In this document: piece after piece, positions 28,925-38,691 of the stretch | Numbering within the stretch: the first letter of the stretch is position 1 | Layout of the letters: each line of letters begins with the position of its first letter | Source of the DNA: Deltaproteobacteria bacterium | Lineage (GTDB): Bacteria; UBA10199; SPLOWO2-01-44-7 | Reading direction: 5' to 3' | Assembly: GCA_016203765.1 (NCBI GenBank) | Contig: JACQMB010000091.1 | Coordinates: 1-39,066 of the forward strand | Length of the DNA stretch: 39,066 nt | Notes under the pieces: generated by a model | What the model was told of the DNA's origin: nothing | Database searches by the model: none | The model's input: only the letters and a program-made list of their open reading frames with translations | Program-made: the position numbers and the translations under genes

Positions 28925-29395
28925 TTATACCCGTCTCCGCTTGGGCGGGCGGCAGCCATTATGCGGCAGCGGGGTCACATCCCGAATCGCAGTGACCCGC
29001 ACGCCGGTCCGTTGCAAAACCCTCAAAGCCTGATCCCGTCCCGATCCGGGGCCCTTCACAAAAACGGTCACCTGTTTGAGGCCATGCACACTGGCCTTTT
29101 TGACGGCATCTTCCACCGCCAGCTGGGCGGCAAAGGGGGTCCCCTTCCGAGAGCCCTTGAAACCGCACACGCCAGCCGAAGACCAAGCGATGGTATTCCC
29201 CTGCAAATCGGTTACCGAGACAAGCGTGTTGTTGAAGCTCGACTGAATATGAACGATTCCCACCGGAACATTTTTTTTCGTCCGCTTCTTTTGCTTGGCC
29301 GGCTTGGCGGGCTTGCCGGGTTTCGCCTCCGAGCCCGCCTTCTCTCCCTTGGCCTCTTTTTCTTTTTTTTGTTCTTCAGCCATTGATTCAGTCAT
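28925..29395 (-). CDS. rpsK: 30S ribosomal protein S11 with Lys/Glu/Pro-rich N-terminal extension
   Basis: [44 protein letters not shown]. Confidence 0.97.
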   Translation of the reverse strand: MTESMAEEQKKEKEAKGEKAGSEAKPGKPAKPAKQKKRTKKNVPVGIVHIQSSFNNTLVSVTDLQGNTIAWSSAGVCGFKGSRKGTPFAAQLAVEDAVKKASVHGLKQVTVFVKGPGSGRDQALRVLQRTGVRVTAIRDVTPLPHNGCRPPKRRRV

Positions 29396-29406
29396 GAGTC
29401 ATGACT
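29390..29406. repeat. (TCATGAG/C) short repeat at rpsM/rpsK junction
   Basis: agtcatgagtcatgact. Confidence 0.8.
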
Positions 29407-29791
29407 ACTTCGGTCCGGGGGCCATCTTTTTTCCCGCAATCGCGATGCGCGGACGCCCCTTCTTGGTCCGCGCATTCGTCTTTGTCCGCTGTCCCCGGCT
29501 CGGCAAATTCCGGATATGCCTTAAACCGCGATAGGCGCCCAAATCTTTCAGCCGCTTAATGTTGCCGCCGACTTCACGCCGGAGGTCTCCCTCCACTTTG
29601 TAGTCCCGGTCAATGATCTCACGGATGTGAGCCGCCTGGGCCTCGGAGAGCTTTTCCCCTCGCAGAGTCTCGTCGATCTTAGCCGCCTCCAAAATTTTCC
29701 GGGCCGAGGTCAGACCGATCCCGTGGATATACTGCAACCCGTATAGAATCATATTTTTCGACGGTATGTCTACCCCGGCAATCCGCGGCAT
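29405..29791 (-). CDS. rpsM: 30S ribosomal protein S13
   Basis: [26 protein letters not shown]. Confidence 0.97.
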   Translation of the reverse strand: MPRIAGVDIPSKNMILYGLQYIHGIGLTSARKILEAAKIDETLRGEKLSEAQAAHIREIIDRDYKVEGDLRREVGGNIKRLKDLGAYRGLRHIRNLPSRGQRTKTNARTKKGRPRIAIAGKKMAPGPK

Positions 29792-29807
29792 TCTTCCTTA
29801 TCCCTTC

Positions 29808-29823
29808 TCATGACTCATGACTC
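29808..29823. repeat. (TCATGAC) short repeat at rpmJ/rpsM junction
   Basis: tcatgactcatgactc. Confidence 0.8.
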
Positions 29824-29826
29824 TCT

Positions 29827-29940
29827 TCACCCCTGACGCTGTTTGTGTTTCGGGTTTACGCAGATCACTCGCACCACGCCCTTGCGTTTAATGACCTTGC
29901 ATTTATCACAAATTTTTTTAACCGACGCACGCACTTTCAT
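29827..29940 (-). CDS. rpmJ: 50S ribosomal protein L36 (missed by ORF track)
   Basis: [37 protein letters not shown], 37 aa, Cys/His zinc pattern. Confidence 0.97.
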   Translation of the reverse strand: MKVRASVKKICDKCKVIKRKGVVRVICVNPKHKQRQG

Positions 29941-29949
29941 GGTTTTTGA

Positions 29950-30168
29950 TCATTTGCCCCGATAGACGATCCTCCCCCGCGATAAATCATACGGGGAGAG
30001 TTCCACCGTGACCCGATCCCCCGGCAAAATCCGGATGAAATGCATCCGCATTTTGCCCGAGACATGGGCCAACACCTTGTGACCGTTTTCCAGTTCCACA
30101 CGAAACATGGCATTCGGAAGCGTTTCCAAAACCTTTCCCTCCGTCTGGATTAAATCTTCTTTTGCCAT
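29950..30168 (-). CDS. infA: Translation initiation factor IF-1
   Basis: [72 protein letters not shown]. Confidence 0.97.
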   Translation of the reverse strand: MAKEDLIQTEGKVLETLPNAMFRVELENGHKVLAHVSGKMRMHFIRILPGDRVTVELSPYDLSRGRIVYRGK

Positions 30169-30221
30169 TCTTTGAATAAACCGCGTGTCTATACCAAATT
30201 TAAATGAAAAATCAAGTACTT

Positions 30222-30971
30222 CTAGTCCCAACGGCTTAACACGTCGGGACCCTCCGCCGTAACCGCCACCGAGTGCTCAAAATGGACCGCCAGCCCGCCG
30301 TCCTGGGTCACCACCGTCCAGCCGTCGGATAAGGTCTTAACCGCATAGTCCCCCTCACAGACCATCGGCTCAAAGGCCAACACCAAACCCGGTTTCAGCC
30401 GCATTCCCGTCCCCGCCTCCCCAAAGTTGGGTAGCTGGGGGTCTTCGTGGAGATCTTTCCCGATCCCGTGTCCCACAAAATCGCGCACCACGGAAAATCC
30501 GGCCTTTTCCACCAAGCCTTGGACCACCGCCGAGATATCATAAAGCCTGGCGCCCGCCCGCATCTTCTGAATACCCAATTCCAGAGCTTTTGCCCCGACG
30601 GCCAAAATCCTTTTCGCTCCCTCCGAAACTTCTCCAAGCGGAAACGTCCAGGCATGATCACCGTAAAAGCCACGATACAAAACCCCGCAATCGATCGAAA
30701 CAATGTCCCCTTCCTTCAATTTGCGCTGGGAGGGGATGCCATGGACCAGCTCTTCATTGATGGAGATGCACAGGGCGGCGGGAAAACCGCGGTAACCTTT
30801 AAAGGCGGGCTTTCCCCCAGCCCGGGTTATGATTTCCTCGGCCAGGCGATCCAATTCCTGCGTGGCCGTGCCGGGGGTCATCTTTTCCTTCAGGGTCTGC
30901 ATCACGCGAACCGCAATCCGGTTCGCCTGCCGCATGACCTCAATCTCTTCTGGCGACTTCAGATAAATCAT
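30222..30971 (-). CDS. map: Methionine aminopeptidase type I
   Basis: [56 protein letters not shown]. Confidence 0.96.
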   Translation of the reverse strand: MIYLKSPEEIEVMRQANRIAVRVMQTLKEKMTPGTATQELDRLAEEIITRAGGKPAFKGYRGFPAALCISINEELVHGIPSQRKLKEGDIVSIDCGVLYRGFYGDHAWTFPLGEVSEGAKRILAVGAKALELGIQKMRAGARLYDISAVVQGLVEKAGFSVVRDFVGHGIGKDLHEDPQLPNFGEAGTGMRLKPGLVLAFEPMVCEGDYAVKTLSDGWTVVTQDGGLAVHFEHSVAVTAEGPDVLSRWD

Positions 30972-31657
30972 CCCTTTATCAAAGAACAAATGGCTTTAAA
31001 AACTTTTTCGGGCGGCCGGTTCCCATCCACTTTTTGCAACAGGCCCTGCTTTTGATAAAAAGGAATCAGCGGGGTGGTCTGTTGTTGATAAACTCTCCAG
31101 CGTTCCCGCACGGTCTCTTCCCTGTCATCCGGCCGTTGCATCAGCGCCCCGCCGCACTTGTCACAAAGACCCTCCTTCCGGGGGGGGTGAAACTTTAGAT
31201 GATGGGCCGCCCCGCAATGACTGCATTGACGCCGGCCGGTGTTGCGCGCCATCGCCTCCTCTTGCGAAATTGCGACGGCCAAAACGGAATCGAGTTTTAG
31301 TTTCTTTTCCTCCAACCATTGTTTGAGCCCTTCCGCCTGGCCGACGGTGCGGGGAAAACCGTCCAGGATGAAACCGGATTCACAATCTTTTTGTTCCATT
31401 CGTTCGGCCATCAGGGCAATGGTGATTTCATCCGGGACCAAATGTCCGGCATCCAAAATCCCCTTCACCTTTCTCCCCAGCGGCGTCTCTTTGCGAATGG
31501 CCTGACGAAAAAGATCCCCGGTGGTCAGACGGGGAATATTAAAATGTTTAGCCAGCCTTTCCGCCTGCGTCCCCTTCCCCGCCCCCGGCGGTCCAATCAG
31601 TACCAACCGAAGGGATTTGGGTCCGTAGTCCGTAGTCCGTAGTCCGTGGTCCGTCAC
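30968..31657 (-). CDS. adk: Adenylate kinase with zinc-type LID; probable GTG start inside heptamer repeat
   Basis: VLIGPPGAGKGTQAERLAKHF; CSHCGAAHHLKFHPPRKEGLCDKCG; GTG at 31657 overlaps the secY stop; an alternative TTG start lies just before VLIG. Confidence 0.95.
   Translation of the reverse strand: MTDHGLRTTDYGPKSLRLVLIGPPGAGKGTQAERLAKHFNIPRLTTGDLFRQAIRKETPLGRKVKGILDAGHLVPDEITIALMAERMEQKDCESGFILDGFPRTVGQAEGLKQWLEEKKLKLDSVLAVAISQEEAMARNTGRRQCSHCGAAHHLKFHPPRKEGLCDKCGGALMQRPDDREETVRERWRVYQQQTTPLIPFYQKQGLLQKVDGNRPPEKVFKAICSLIKG
31620..31654. repeat. Heptamer array family A at adk 5' end
   Basis: ggtccgtagtccgtagtccgtagtccgtggtccgt. Confidence 0.95.
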
Positions 31658-32961
31658 TATCGTCTTCCCCGAAATCGCCCGCCCCCTTTGGCCCCCAGAA
31701 AACCCTCGTAATGGCGCGACAACATATGGGCCTCGATCTGGGCCAGGGTATCCATCCCCACGCCGACCATGATCAAAAGAGAGGTCCCGCCGAAAACCTG
31801 GGTGAGGGTGCGGGGGATGCCAAACCGGTCTCCAATGAAGGTGGGGATCAGGCAAACGGCCGTAATATATAACGCCCCTCCCAGGGTAATGCGGCTCAAG
31901 ACCTGGTCGATATAATCGGCCGTGCTTTTACCCGGCCGGATGCCGGGGATATATCCCCCCTGCTTTTTCAAATTTTCGGCCACATCGACCGGATTGAAGG
32001 CGACCGCCGTGTAAAAATAGCAGAAAAAGATGATCAACCCTCCGTAGAGGGCCACATAGACCCAGCCGCTCGTCATCAGATTGGCGAGACTGTTTAAAAA
32101 CGGATTGTCGGGACTAAACTGGGCAATGGTGGCCGGAAACAAAATGACCGAGGAGGCGAAAATAGGGGGAATCACGCCGGCCGAATTGACTTTCAATGGG
32201 AGATGGGCGGCCTGAATCCCCACCAACTGTCTTCCCACCACCCGTTTGGCATATTGGACCGGAAGCCTTCGCTGGGCCCGCTCCATATAAATGATAAAAC
32301 CGATCACGACCGCGAGTGCCGCCAGCAAGAAGAGGAAACCGAACAGACTGCCATACTGTTCCTTGCTTTCCCAGGCGTTTTGAAATCCGCCGGGGATAGA
32401 GGAAATAATGCCGGCAAAGATAATCAGGGAGATGCCGTTGCCGATCCCCCGCTCGGTGATCATTTCGCCCAGCCACATCAAAAAACTGGTGCCGGCGGCC
32501 AGGGTTAAAACGGTGCAAAAATAAAAGGTCATTGCCGGAATGCCCGGGGTGGCAAACCCCTGGGAGCGCAACCCGTAACTGATTCCAAAACCCTGAATAA
32601 GGCTCAGGGCCACCGTGGCATAGCGGGTATACTGGGTGATCTTGCGGCGGCCGGCTTCTCCCTCCTTGGAGAGACGCTCCACGGCCGGAACGGCGACGGT
32701 CAAAAGCTGAAAGATAATCGAGGCGCTGATGTAAGGCATGATCCCCAAGGCAAAGACCGAAAACTGCTCCAGGGCCCCGCCGGAAAAGAGTTTAAATATT
32801 TCGAACACGGTCCCCGACTGCAAAAACTTGGCCACCGCCTCCGCCTGGATCCAGGGGGTATGGACAAAAATGCCGACCCGAAAAACGGCCAGCATCCCCA
32901 GGGTGAACAATATCCGTTTTCTTAATTCGGGGATTTTGGCAAGATTTGCGACTTGAGCCAT
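31657..32961 (-). CDS. secY: Preprotein translocase subunit SecY
   Basis: Multi-TM SecY with GMLAVFRVGIFVHTPW, IMPYISASIIFQLL, RPGKSTADYIDQVL. Confidence 0.97.
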   Translation of the reverse strand: MAQVANLAKIPELRKRILFTLGMLAVFRVGIFVHTPWIQAEAVAKFLQSGTVFEIFKLFSGGALEQFSVFALGIMPYISASIIFQLLTVAVPAVERLSKEGEAGRRKITQYTRYATVALSLIQGFGISYGLRSQGFATPGIPAMTFYFCTVLTLAAGTSFLMWLGEMITERGIGNGISLIIFAGIISSIPGGFQNAWESKEQYGSLFGFLFLLAALAVVIGFIIYMERAQRRLPVQYAKRVVGRQLVGIQAAHLPLKVNSAGVIPPIFASSVILFPATIAQFSPDNPFLNSLANLMTSGWVYVALYGGLIIFFCYFYTAVAFNPVDVAENLKKQGGYIPGIRPGKSTADYIDQVLSRITLGGALYITAVCLIPTFIGDRFGIPRTLTQVFGGTSLLIMVGVGMDTLAQIEAHMLSRHYEGFLGAKGGGRFRGRR

Positions 32962-32973
32962 TGGAGTGCCATC

Positions 32974-32999
32974 GGGCGAGGGTGCGAGGGTGCGAGGAG
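32974..32999. repeat. (GTGCGAGG) octamer repeat between rplO and secY
   Basis: gggcgagggtgcgagggtgcgaggag. Confidence 0.8.
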
Positions 33000-33000
33000 A

Positions 33001-33459
33001 CTAATGAATCGCACCGCCCGATTTCTCTATTTTTTCCTTTGCCGTTTTTGAAAAACCGCAAGATTTAAACGTCAAAGATGTTTTTACTTCTCCCACGCCT
33101 AAAATTTTTAAAAAATCGGCCCGGTTGGAGATCCAGCCTCTTTCCTTGGCCAGCGCCAACGTCACTTCGGTCCCCGCCGGGAGGCCCGCCAGTTGATCCA
33201 AATTCACAACCCCCACCCGTTTGCGAAAAATATTGGTAAAACCACGTTTTGGAAGCCGGCGAGCCAGCGGAGTCTGCCCCCCCTCAAAACCTCGTTTGTG
33301 AAAGCCCCCCGCCCTGGCCCCTTGCCCTTTATTTCCGCGACCGGCGGGCTTGCCGTGGCCCGAGGATTCTCCGCGGCCCAGGCGTTTCGGCCCCTTACGC
33401 GCAACGCGCGGGCGGAGCCGGTTCAACGTCCAAGCCACTTTTTTTTCCGTTTTAACCAC
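33001..33459 (-). CDS. rplO: 50S ribosomal protein L15
   Basis: [40 protein letters not shown]. Confidence 0.96.
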   Translation of the reverse strand: MVKTEKKVAWTLNRLRPRVARKGPKRLGRGESSGHGKPAGRGNKGQGARAGGFHKRGFEGGQTPLARRLPKRGFTNIFRKRVGVVNLDQLAGLPAGTEVTLALAKERGWISNRADFLKILGVGEVKTSLTFKSCGFSKTAKEKIEKSGGAIH

Positions 33460-33955
33460 GCGGATGCCTCAACAGCCGGACGGCCTCTTGTGATCTCAAT
33501 TGCACCAGACCATCCAACGTGGCCTTCAAAACATTATGAGAATTTTGAGTCCCGATCGATTTGGTCAGAATATTTTTAACGCCGACCGCCTCGACGACCG
33601 CCCGCACCGCCCCGCCGGCAATCACACCGGTTCCCTGGCTGGCCGGTCTCATCAAGACATGGGCCGCTCCATAATGTCCCTTCACTTCATGCGGAATGGT
33701 TCCATGCGTCAGGGGGATGCGCACCATTCCTCTTTTCGCCCGCTCACTCCCCTTCTTGATGGCGGCGGGGACCTCACCGGCCTTCCCCAACCCCACCCCG
33801 ACCCTTCCGTTCCCGTCTCCCACGACCACCAGGGCGGAGAAACGAAAGCGCCGGCCCCCCTTCACCACCTTGGCCACACGGCTGATATTAACCACCCGTT
33901 CCAACAAGGCGGAGCCGGCGGCGGTAATTTCAGAATGAGAATCCGATCGTGCCAT
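33452..33955 (-). CDS. rpsE: 30S ribosomal protein S5
   Basis: [44 protein letters not shown]. Confidence 0.97.
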   Translation of the reverse strand: MARSDSHSEITAAGSALLERVVNISRVAKVVKGGRRFRFSALVVVGDGNGRVGVGLGKAGEVPAAIKKGSERAKRGMVRIPLTHGTIPHEVKGHYGAAHVLMRPASQGTGVIAGGAVRAVVEAVGVKNILTKSIGTQNSHNVLKATLDGLVQLRSQEAVRLLRHPRG

Positions 33956-33967
33956 CTTTAATCTTTC

Positions 33968-34330
33968 CTAAAACTTGAGGCCCCCCTCGCGGGCGGCATC
34001 GGCCAGCGCCTTTAAAACCCCGTGGTAGCGAAAGCCGTTCCGGTCAAAAACCGCCTCGGTAATCCCCTTTTGCCCGGCCCTCTTGGCCAAGGCCGTCCCC
34101 AGCACCTTGGCGCCGGGCACGGTACCCTTGGCCTTATCGCGCAATGCCTTATCCATGGTGGAGACGCTGGCCAGGGTCTTTCCCTCCCCGTCATTGATCA
34201 GCTGGGCATACAAATGCCTTGCCGATTTAAAAACAGAGAGTCTCGGCCTGGAGGCGGACCCCAACACCTTTTGCCGAATCCTCAGCTTTCTTCGTTGTCT
34301 CCCCCTCTGTCTTTTATTCATCTTTTCCAT
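33968..34330 (-). CDS. rplR: 50S ribosomal protein L18
   Basis: RPRLSVFKSARHLYAQLINDGEGKTLASVST. Confidence 0.96.
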   Translation of the reverse strand: MEKMNKRQRGRQRRKLRIRQKVLGSASRPRLSVFKSARHLYAQLINDGEGKTLASVSTMDKALRDKAKGTVPGAKVLGTALAKRAGQKGITEAVFDRNGFRYHGVLKALADAAREGGLKF

Positions 34331-34347
34331 ATTATTTTTTCGTCATT

Positions 34348-34899
34348 TTATGCACCCGTTGCCCCCGCGGCCGCCTTCCCCACCTTGAGCCGGATATATT
34401 CACCCTTATAACGAATTCCCTTTCCCTGATAAGGTTCCGGAGGTTTTAACCGCCGGATGTTGGCGGCCACCTGGCCCACTAAAACCTTGTCGCAACCGGC
34501 GATCTCCAGCTTGGTTTGACCTCCTACCTTGATTAGAATCCCCTCGGGAATAGGAAACAAAACCGGATGGGAAAATCCAAGACTCAACCGGAGCTGATTC
34601 CCCTTCACCTCGGCCCGGTAACCCACCCCCTGAATCTCCAGCTCTTTTTGAAAAGGCTGGGCAACCCCCTGCACCATATTGTGGAGCACCGCCTGGCTTA
34701 CCCCATGCTGGGACCGGGACCGGCTTCCCTCCTCGGCGCGGCAGACCAGCAGTTTTCCCTCTTTCTGTTCCACCGTGACTCCCTCGGGGATGAGATAGTA
34801 AAGTTTTCCCTTAGGGCCTTGAATATTGATCCGCGGCCCCTCCCGCTGGACGGTCACCCCCTTGGGAATTTCAACCGGTCTTTTTCCGATCCGAGACAT
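34348..34899 (-). CDS. rplF: 50S ribosomal protein L6
   Basis: MSRIGKRPVEIPKGVTV; PEPYQGKGIRYKGEYIRLKVGK. Confidence 0.97.
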   Translation of the reverse strand: MSRIGKRPVEIPKGVTVQREGPRINIQGPKGKLYYLIPEGVTVEQKEGKLLVCRAEEGSRSRSQHGVSQAVLHNMVQGVAQPFQKELEIQGVGYRAEVKGNQLRLSLGFSHPVLFPIPEGILIKVGGQTKLEIAGCDKVLVGQVAANIRRLKPPEPYQGKGIRYKGEYIRLKVGKAAAGATGA

Positions 34900-35295
34900 T
34901 TACCAGAGCTCCAATAAAATTTCGCCCCCCACCTTTTGTTTCCGGGCCTCTCCATCCGTTAAAATCCCTTTCGAAGTCGAAAGGATTTGGGTCCCCAGGC
35001 CGCCGCGGAAGGGTTTGAGATCTTTATAACTGAGATAGACACGACGGGAGAGGCGGCTCACCCGTGACAAATTCGTAATGGCACCCGCACCGTCGGGGAG
35101 ATATTTCAGTTGAAGCACCAGGGCCTTTTGTGTCCCCTTCCCCACCACCTCGAGGCCGGAGATATACCCCTCCGCCGACAAAATTTTGCCCACCGATTCC
35201 TTGAGTTTGGAATGGGGAATCGTCACCTGCTCATGCCGCATCATCAGGGCATTGCGGATTCGGGTTAACAGGTCGGACAAAGGATCGGTCATCAT
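34900..35295 (-). CDS. rpsH: 30S ribosomal protein S8
   Basis: MTDPLSDLLTRIRNALMMRHEQVTIPHSKLK; start 35295 or 35292. Confidence 0.97.
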   Translation of the reverse strand: MMTDPLSDLLTRIRNALMMRHEQVTIPHSKLKESVGKILSAEGYISGLEVVGKGTQKALVLQLKYLPDGAGAITNLSRVSRLSRRVYLSYKDLKPFRGGLGTQILSTSKGILTDGEARKQKVGGEILLELW

Positions 35296-35301
35296 ATTTT
35301 T

Positions 35302-35487
35302 TTACCAGCTCGCCTTTCCTACACCGGGGATTTCCCCCTTCAAAGCCATTTTTCGAAAGCAGAGACGGCACATCCCAAAACGCCGCAAAAAGGCCCTGGC
35401 CCGGCCGCACAAGGGACAACGGTTGTACCGCCTCGTCTTAAATTTCGGTTTCCGCTGTGACTTCACCAGCAAACACGTTCGAGCCAT
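35302..35487 (-). CDS. rpsN: 30S ribosomal protein S14 (zinc type)
   Basis: [61 protein letters not shown]. Confidence 0.97.
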   Translation of the reverse strand: MARTCLLVKSQRKPKFKTRRYNRCPLCGRARAFLRRFGMCRLCFRKMALKGEIPGVGKASW

Positions 35488-35489
35488 GG

Positions 35490-36011
35490 CTACCTTTCCC
35501 GAAAGGGCATCCCGAAGTTTTTCAACAGGGCCTTTCCCTCTTCGTTGTTTTTCGCCGTTGTTACAAAAGTAATGTTCATGCCGAAAACACGCTCGATTTT
35601 GTCGTGATCGATTTCGGAAAAAATGGTCTGCTCGGTCAGCCCCAAGGTATAGTTGCCCCGCCCGTCAAATCCCTTCGGGGAGACCCCCTTGAAATCACGC
35701 ACCCGCGGCAAAACAATGTTGATCAGCCGAGTCAGAAAGGCATGCATCTTCTTGCGCCGCAAGGTCACGCAACAACCGATCGGCTGGCCGGCCCGCAATT
35801 TAAAATTGGAAATCGACTTGCGAGCGCGGCTCAAAAACGGGCGCTGGCCGGTGATCTGCGCCACTTCCAGGGCGACTTTTTCCAGGACCTTGCGATCCTG
35901 CGCGGCCTCCTTGAGCGAGGTGTTCACAACGATCTTCTCCAGACGCGGGGTTTCCATCACGTTTTTGGCCTGCGTTTCTTTGTTCGTTTCCTTGTTCGTT
36001 TCTTTGTTCAT
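35490..36011 (-). CDS. rplE: 50S ribosomal protein L5 with repeat-encoded N-terminus
   Basis: [18 protein letters not shown]...[50 protein letters not shown]-term [14 protein letters not shown]. Confidence 0.96.
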   Translation of the reverse strand: MNKETNKETNKETQAKNVMETPRLEKIVVNTSLKEAAQDRKVLEKVALEVAQITGQRPFLSRARKSISNFKLRAGQPIGCCVTLRRKKMHAFLTRLINIVLPRVRDFKGVSPKGFDGRGNYTLGLTEQTIFSEIDHDKIERVFGMNITFVTTAKNNEEGKALLKNFGMPFRER

Positions 36012-36343
36012 TTCTTCTTTTTCACCTCAATGGCCTGGCCGCAACGGGCGCAAAGGCGGTCCTTTTTTCCCTCTTTGTCCCGCTTCACCTTGACGCGCAC
36101 CCCCCGGTTGCACTTGGTGCAGTAAGGCATCAGCAGCGCGAGGGACAAGGGGGCCTCTTTTTCCAAAACTCCCCCTTGCTCTTTTTGGCTGCGGGGCCGC
36201 AGATGCCGTTTGACCTTGTTCAATCCCTCCACCAAGGCCCGTTCCTTTTTCATTAAAATCCCCAGGATCGTGCCGGTCTTTCCCTTTTCACGGCCGCCCT
36301 GAACCTGAACGGTGTCTCCGGTTTTGATGCGCGCGAGTGTCAT
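36008..36343 (-). CDS. rplX: 50S ribosomal protein L24 (YCTKC...CARC C-terminus)
   Basis: [47 protein letters not shown]. Confidence 0.95.
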   Translation of the reverse strand: MTLARIKTGDTVQVQGGREKGKTGTILGILMKKERALVEGLNKVKRHLRPRSQKEQGGVLEKEAPLSLALLMPYCTKCNRGVRVKVKRDKEGKKDRLCARCGQAIEVKKKK

Positions 36344-36350
36344 TGTTTTT

Positions 36351-36450
36351 GGACCATGGACCACGGACCAAGGACCACGAACCTGTTTCCCCTCTTCAGT
36401 CCGTAGTCCGCAGTCCGTAGTCCGTAGTCCCTCTTTAGTCCGTAGTCCCT
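36351..36450. repeat. Heptamer arrays family A in both orientations between rplN and rplX
   Basis: ggaccatggaccacggaccaaggaccacgaacc ... cagtccgtagtccgcagtccgtagtccgtagtccctctttagtccgtagtccct. Confidence 0.95.
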
Positions 36451-36818
36451 CATATCACCTCCGGGGCCAAGGAAACAATCTTCATAAATTTTCTCGCCCG
36501 AAGTTCCCTGGCCACCGGGCCAAAGATGCGGGTGCCGATCGGCTCCCCCTGTTCATTGAGCAAAACGGCTGAATTTTCGTCAAACTTGATGTAGGAGCCG
36601 TCGGGCCGGCGGGTCTCTTTTTTAACCCGCACAATGACCGCCTTTTTCACATCCCCCTTTTTCACCTTGGCCTCCGGGATCGCTTCCTTGACCGACACCA
36701 CGATGATATCGCCCAGGCCGGCGTACCGGCGCCGGCTCCCTCCGGGGACCTTGATGCACATGACGCGCCGTGCCCCCGAATTATCGGCCACCTCTAACAT
36801 TGTCCTCATTTGGATCAT
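36450..36818 (-). CDS. rplN: 50S ribosomal protein L14
   Basis: [46 protein letters not shown]. Confidence 0.98.
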   Translation of the reverse strand: MIQMRTMLEVADNSGARRVMCIKVPGGSRRRYAGLGDIIVVSVKEAIPEAKVKKGDVKKAVIVRVKKETRRPDGSYIKFDENSAVLLNEQGEPIGTRIFGPVARELRARKFMKIVSLAPEVI

Positions 36819-36827
36819 AAAATAACC

Positions 36828-37103
36828 TCATGCCGTCTCGCCATGACCTTTCTTTAAAACAGAAACAACCCGCCAGCTTTTGCGCTTGCTCAAGGGACGC
36901 GTCTCTTGAATTTGCACCACATCCCCCGGTTTGCATTCCTGTTTTTCATCATGCGCCAAATATTTTTTGCGCCGGGAAATATATTTATGAAAGCGGGGCT
37001 CCAAGACCCGGCGGGTCACCAGGACGCTCACCGTCTTTTGCATCTTGTCGGAGAGGATGGTGCCGACTTTTGTTTTTCTGTTTTTTCCGGTTTGTTCCTT
37101 CAT
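36828..37103 (-). CDS. rpsQ: 30S ribosomal protein S17
   Basis: [42 protein letters not shown]. Confidence 0.96.
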   Translation of the reverse strand: MKEQTGKNRKTKVGTILSDKMQKTVSVLVTRRVLEPRFHKYISRRKKYLAHDEKQECKPGDVVQIQETRPLSKRKSWRVVSVLKKGHGETA

Positions 37104-37294
37104 GCCTTTGATTCCTTCTCCCTTAAAATCGTCAACATCCGGGCCGCATCCCTTTTATTTTTCCCCATGGCCGAAAGATCGGCAAGCTGGCCGATGGCTT
37201 TCTTAAGCCGCAGATCAAAAAGGGCCTTGCGCTTTTCTTCGATCATCTTGGCTATCTCCTTGGGGTCTTGGGAGCGAATTTCGTTAGGCTTCAA
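37100..37294 (-). CDS. rpmC: 50S ribosomal protein L29
   Basis: [61 protein letters not shown]. Confidence 0.95.
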   Translation of the reverse strand: MKPNEIRSQDPKEIAKMIEEKRKALFDLRLKKAIGQLADLSAMGKNKRDAARMLTILREKESKA

Positions 37295-37709
37295 GATAGC
37301 CCTCCTTGCGAATCAAAATGCGCGTCTTGACCGGCAATTTGTGCCCAGCCAAACGGAGGGCCTCCACGGCCAATGCCTTCGGAACCCCCTCCATTTCATA
37401 CAAAATTCTCCCTTTTTGGACCGGAGCCACATACTCTTCCGGTGCCCCTTTTCCCTTTCCCATACGCACCTCCAGCGGTTTTTTGGTGACCGGTTTGTCG
37501 GGAAAAATCCGCGTAAACAATTTTCCTCCCCGCTTCACATGCCTCGAAATGGCCATGCGGGCCGCCTCAATTTGACGGGAGGTGATCCGGCCGTGTTCCA
37601 GGGTCTGCAAGCCGTAATCGCCGAAGGCCAAATTGATGCCGCGGCAGGCCGTCCCGCGCACCCGCCCCTTTTGCTGCTTTCTGAATTTTGATTTGGCCGG
37701 TTGTAACAT
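37284..37709 (-). CDS. rplP: 50S ribosomal protein L16
   Basis: [65 protein letters not shown]. Confidence 0.97.
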   Translation of the reverse strand: MLQPAKSKFRKQQKGRVRGTACRGINLAFGDYGLQTLEHGRITSRQIEAARMAISRHVKRGGKLFTRIFPDKPVTKKPLEVRMGKGKGAPEEYVAPVQKGRILYEMEGVPKALAVEALRLAGHKLPVKTRILIRKEGYLEA

Positions 37710-37712
37710 AAA

Positions 37713-38345
37713 TTAACTCGGCAACACCTCTCCTTTATAAATCCAAACCTTTACCCCGATGACCCCATATGTGGTCTTGGCCTCCCCCAGGCCGTATTGC
37801 ACATCGGCCCGAAGGGTGTGGAGGGGAACCCGCCCCTCCCGGTACCACTCCTTGCGCGCTAATTCGGCGCCGCCCAGGCGTCCTTTGCATTGGATGCGAA
37901 CACCCAAGGCCCCGAATTTCAGGGCCGATTGAACCGCCTTTTTCATGGCTCGCCGGAAGGCGATGCGCCGTTCCAACTGCATGGCCACATTCTCGGCCAC
38001 CAGCTGGGCATCCAATTCGGCGCGGCGCACCTCCCGAATATTGATGTTGATCTCGTCGGCCGTCCGCCGGCCCACGTCTTTTCTAAGGGCCTCGATGCCG
38101 GCCCCCTTTTTGCCGATCACCAAACCGGGGCGGGAGGTATGAATATTGACCGTGACCGAATCGGAGGCCCGCTCAATTTCAATGCAAGCAATCCCGGCAT
38201 GGTAGAGTTTTTCCTTCAAGATGTCCCGGATCGCTTTATCCTCATGCAGATAACGAACATAATTGCTCCGCGGGGCAAACCATTTCGAGTCCCACGTTTG
38301 GCTCACCTTTAATCGAAACCCTCTTGGATGCGTTTTTTGTCCCAT
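37713..38345 (-). CDS. rpsC: 30S ribosomal protein S3
   Basis: [41 protein letters not shown]. Confidence 0.97.
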   Translation of the reverse strand: MGQKTHPRGFRLKVSQTWDSKWFAPRSNYVRYLHEDKAIRDILKEKLYHAGIACIEIERASDSVTVNIHTSRPGLVIGKKGAGIEALRKDVGRRTADEININIREVRRAELDAQLVAENVAMQLERRIAFRRAMKKAVQSALKFGALGVRIQCKGRLGGAELARKEWYREGRVPLHTLRADVQYGLGEAKTTYGVIGVKVWIYKGEVLPS

Positions 38346-38357
38346 AAAACTTTGTCG

Positions 38358-38690
38358 TTATTTCTCCCCCAATATAATCGTAATATGACTCGTCCTCTTC
38401 TTCACCGGTGTGGCCATGCCGCGGGCTCGAGGCATCCATCGCTTCATGGTCGGGCCGGGACCGATTCGCAGCTCGCGCACGCGGAGGTTGTCGATATCCA
38501 CCCCTTTTTCCTGGCCGGCATTCACCAGCGCCGACTTGAGGAGTTTATATAAAGGTTTGGAAGCTCCCCGCCTTGAAAATTGCAAATAGTCCATGGCACG
38601 GTCGACCGGCAATCCCCGAATCGCATCCGCGACCTTTTGTACCTTGCGGGGGGCCATGCGCAAATAACGGTGGGTGGCCTGTCGACTCAT
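38358..38690 (-). CDS. rplV: 50S ribosomal protein L22
   Basis: MSRQATHRYLRMAPRKVQKVADAIRGLPVDRAMDYLQFSRRGASKPLYKLLKSALVNA. Confidence 0.97.
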   Translation of the reverse strand: MSRQATHRYLRMAPRKVQKVADAIRGLPVDRAMDYLQFSRRGASKPLYKLLKSALVNAGQEKGVDIDNLRVRELRIGPGPTMKRWMPRARGMATPVKKRTSHITIILGEK

Positions 38691-38691
38691 C

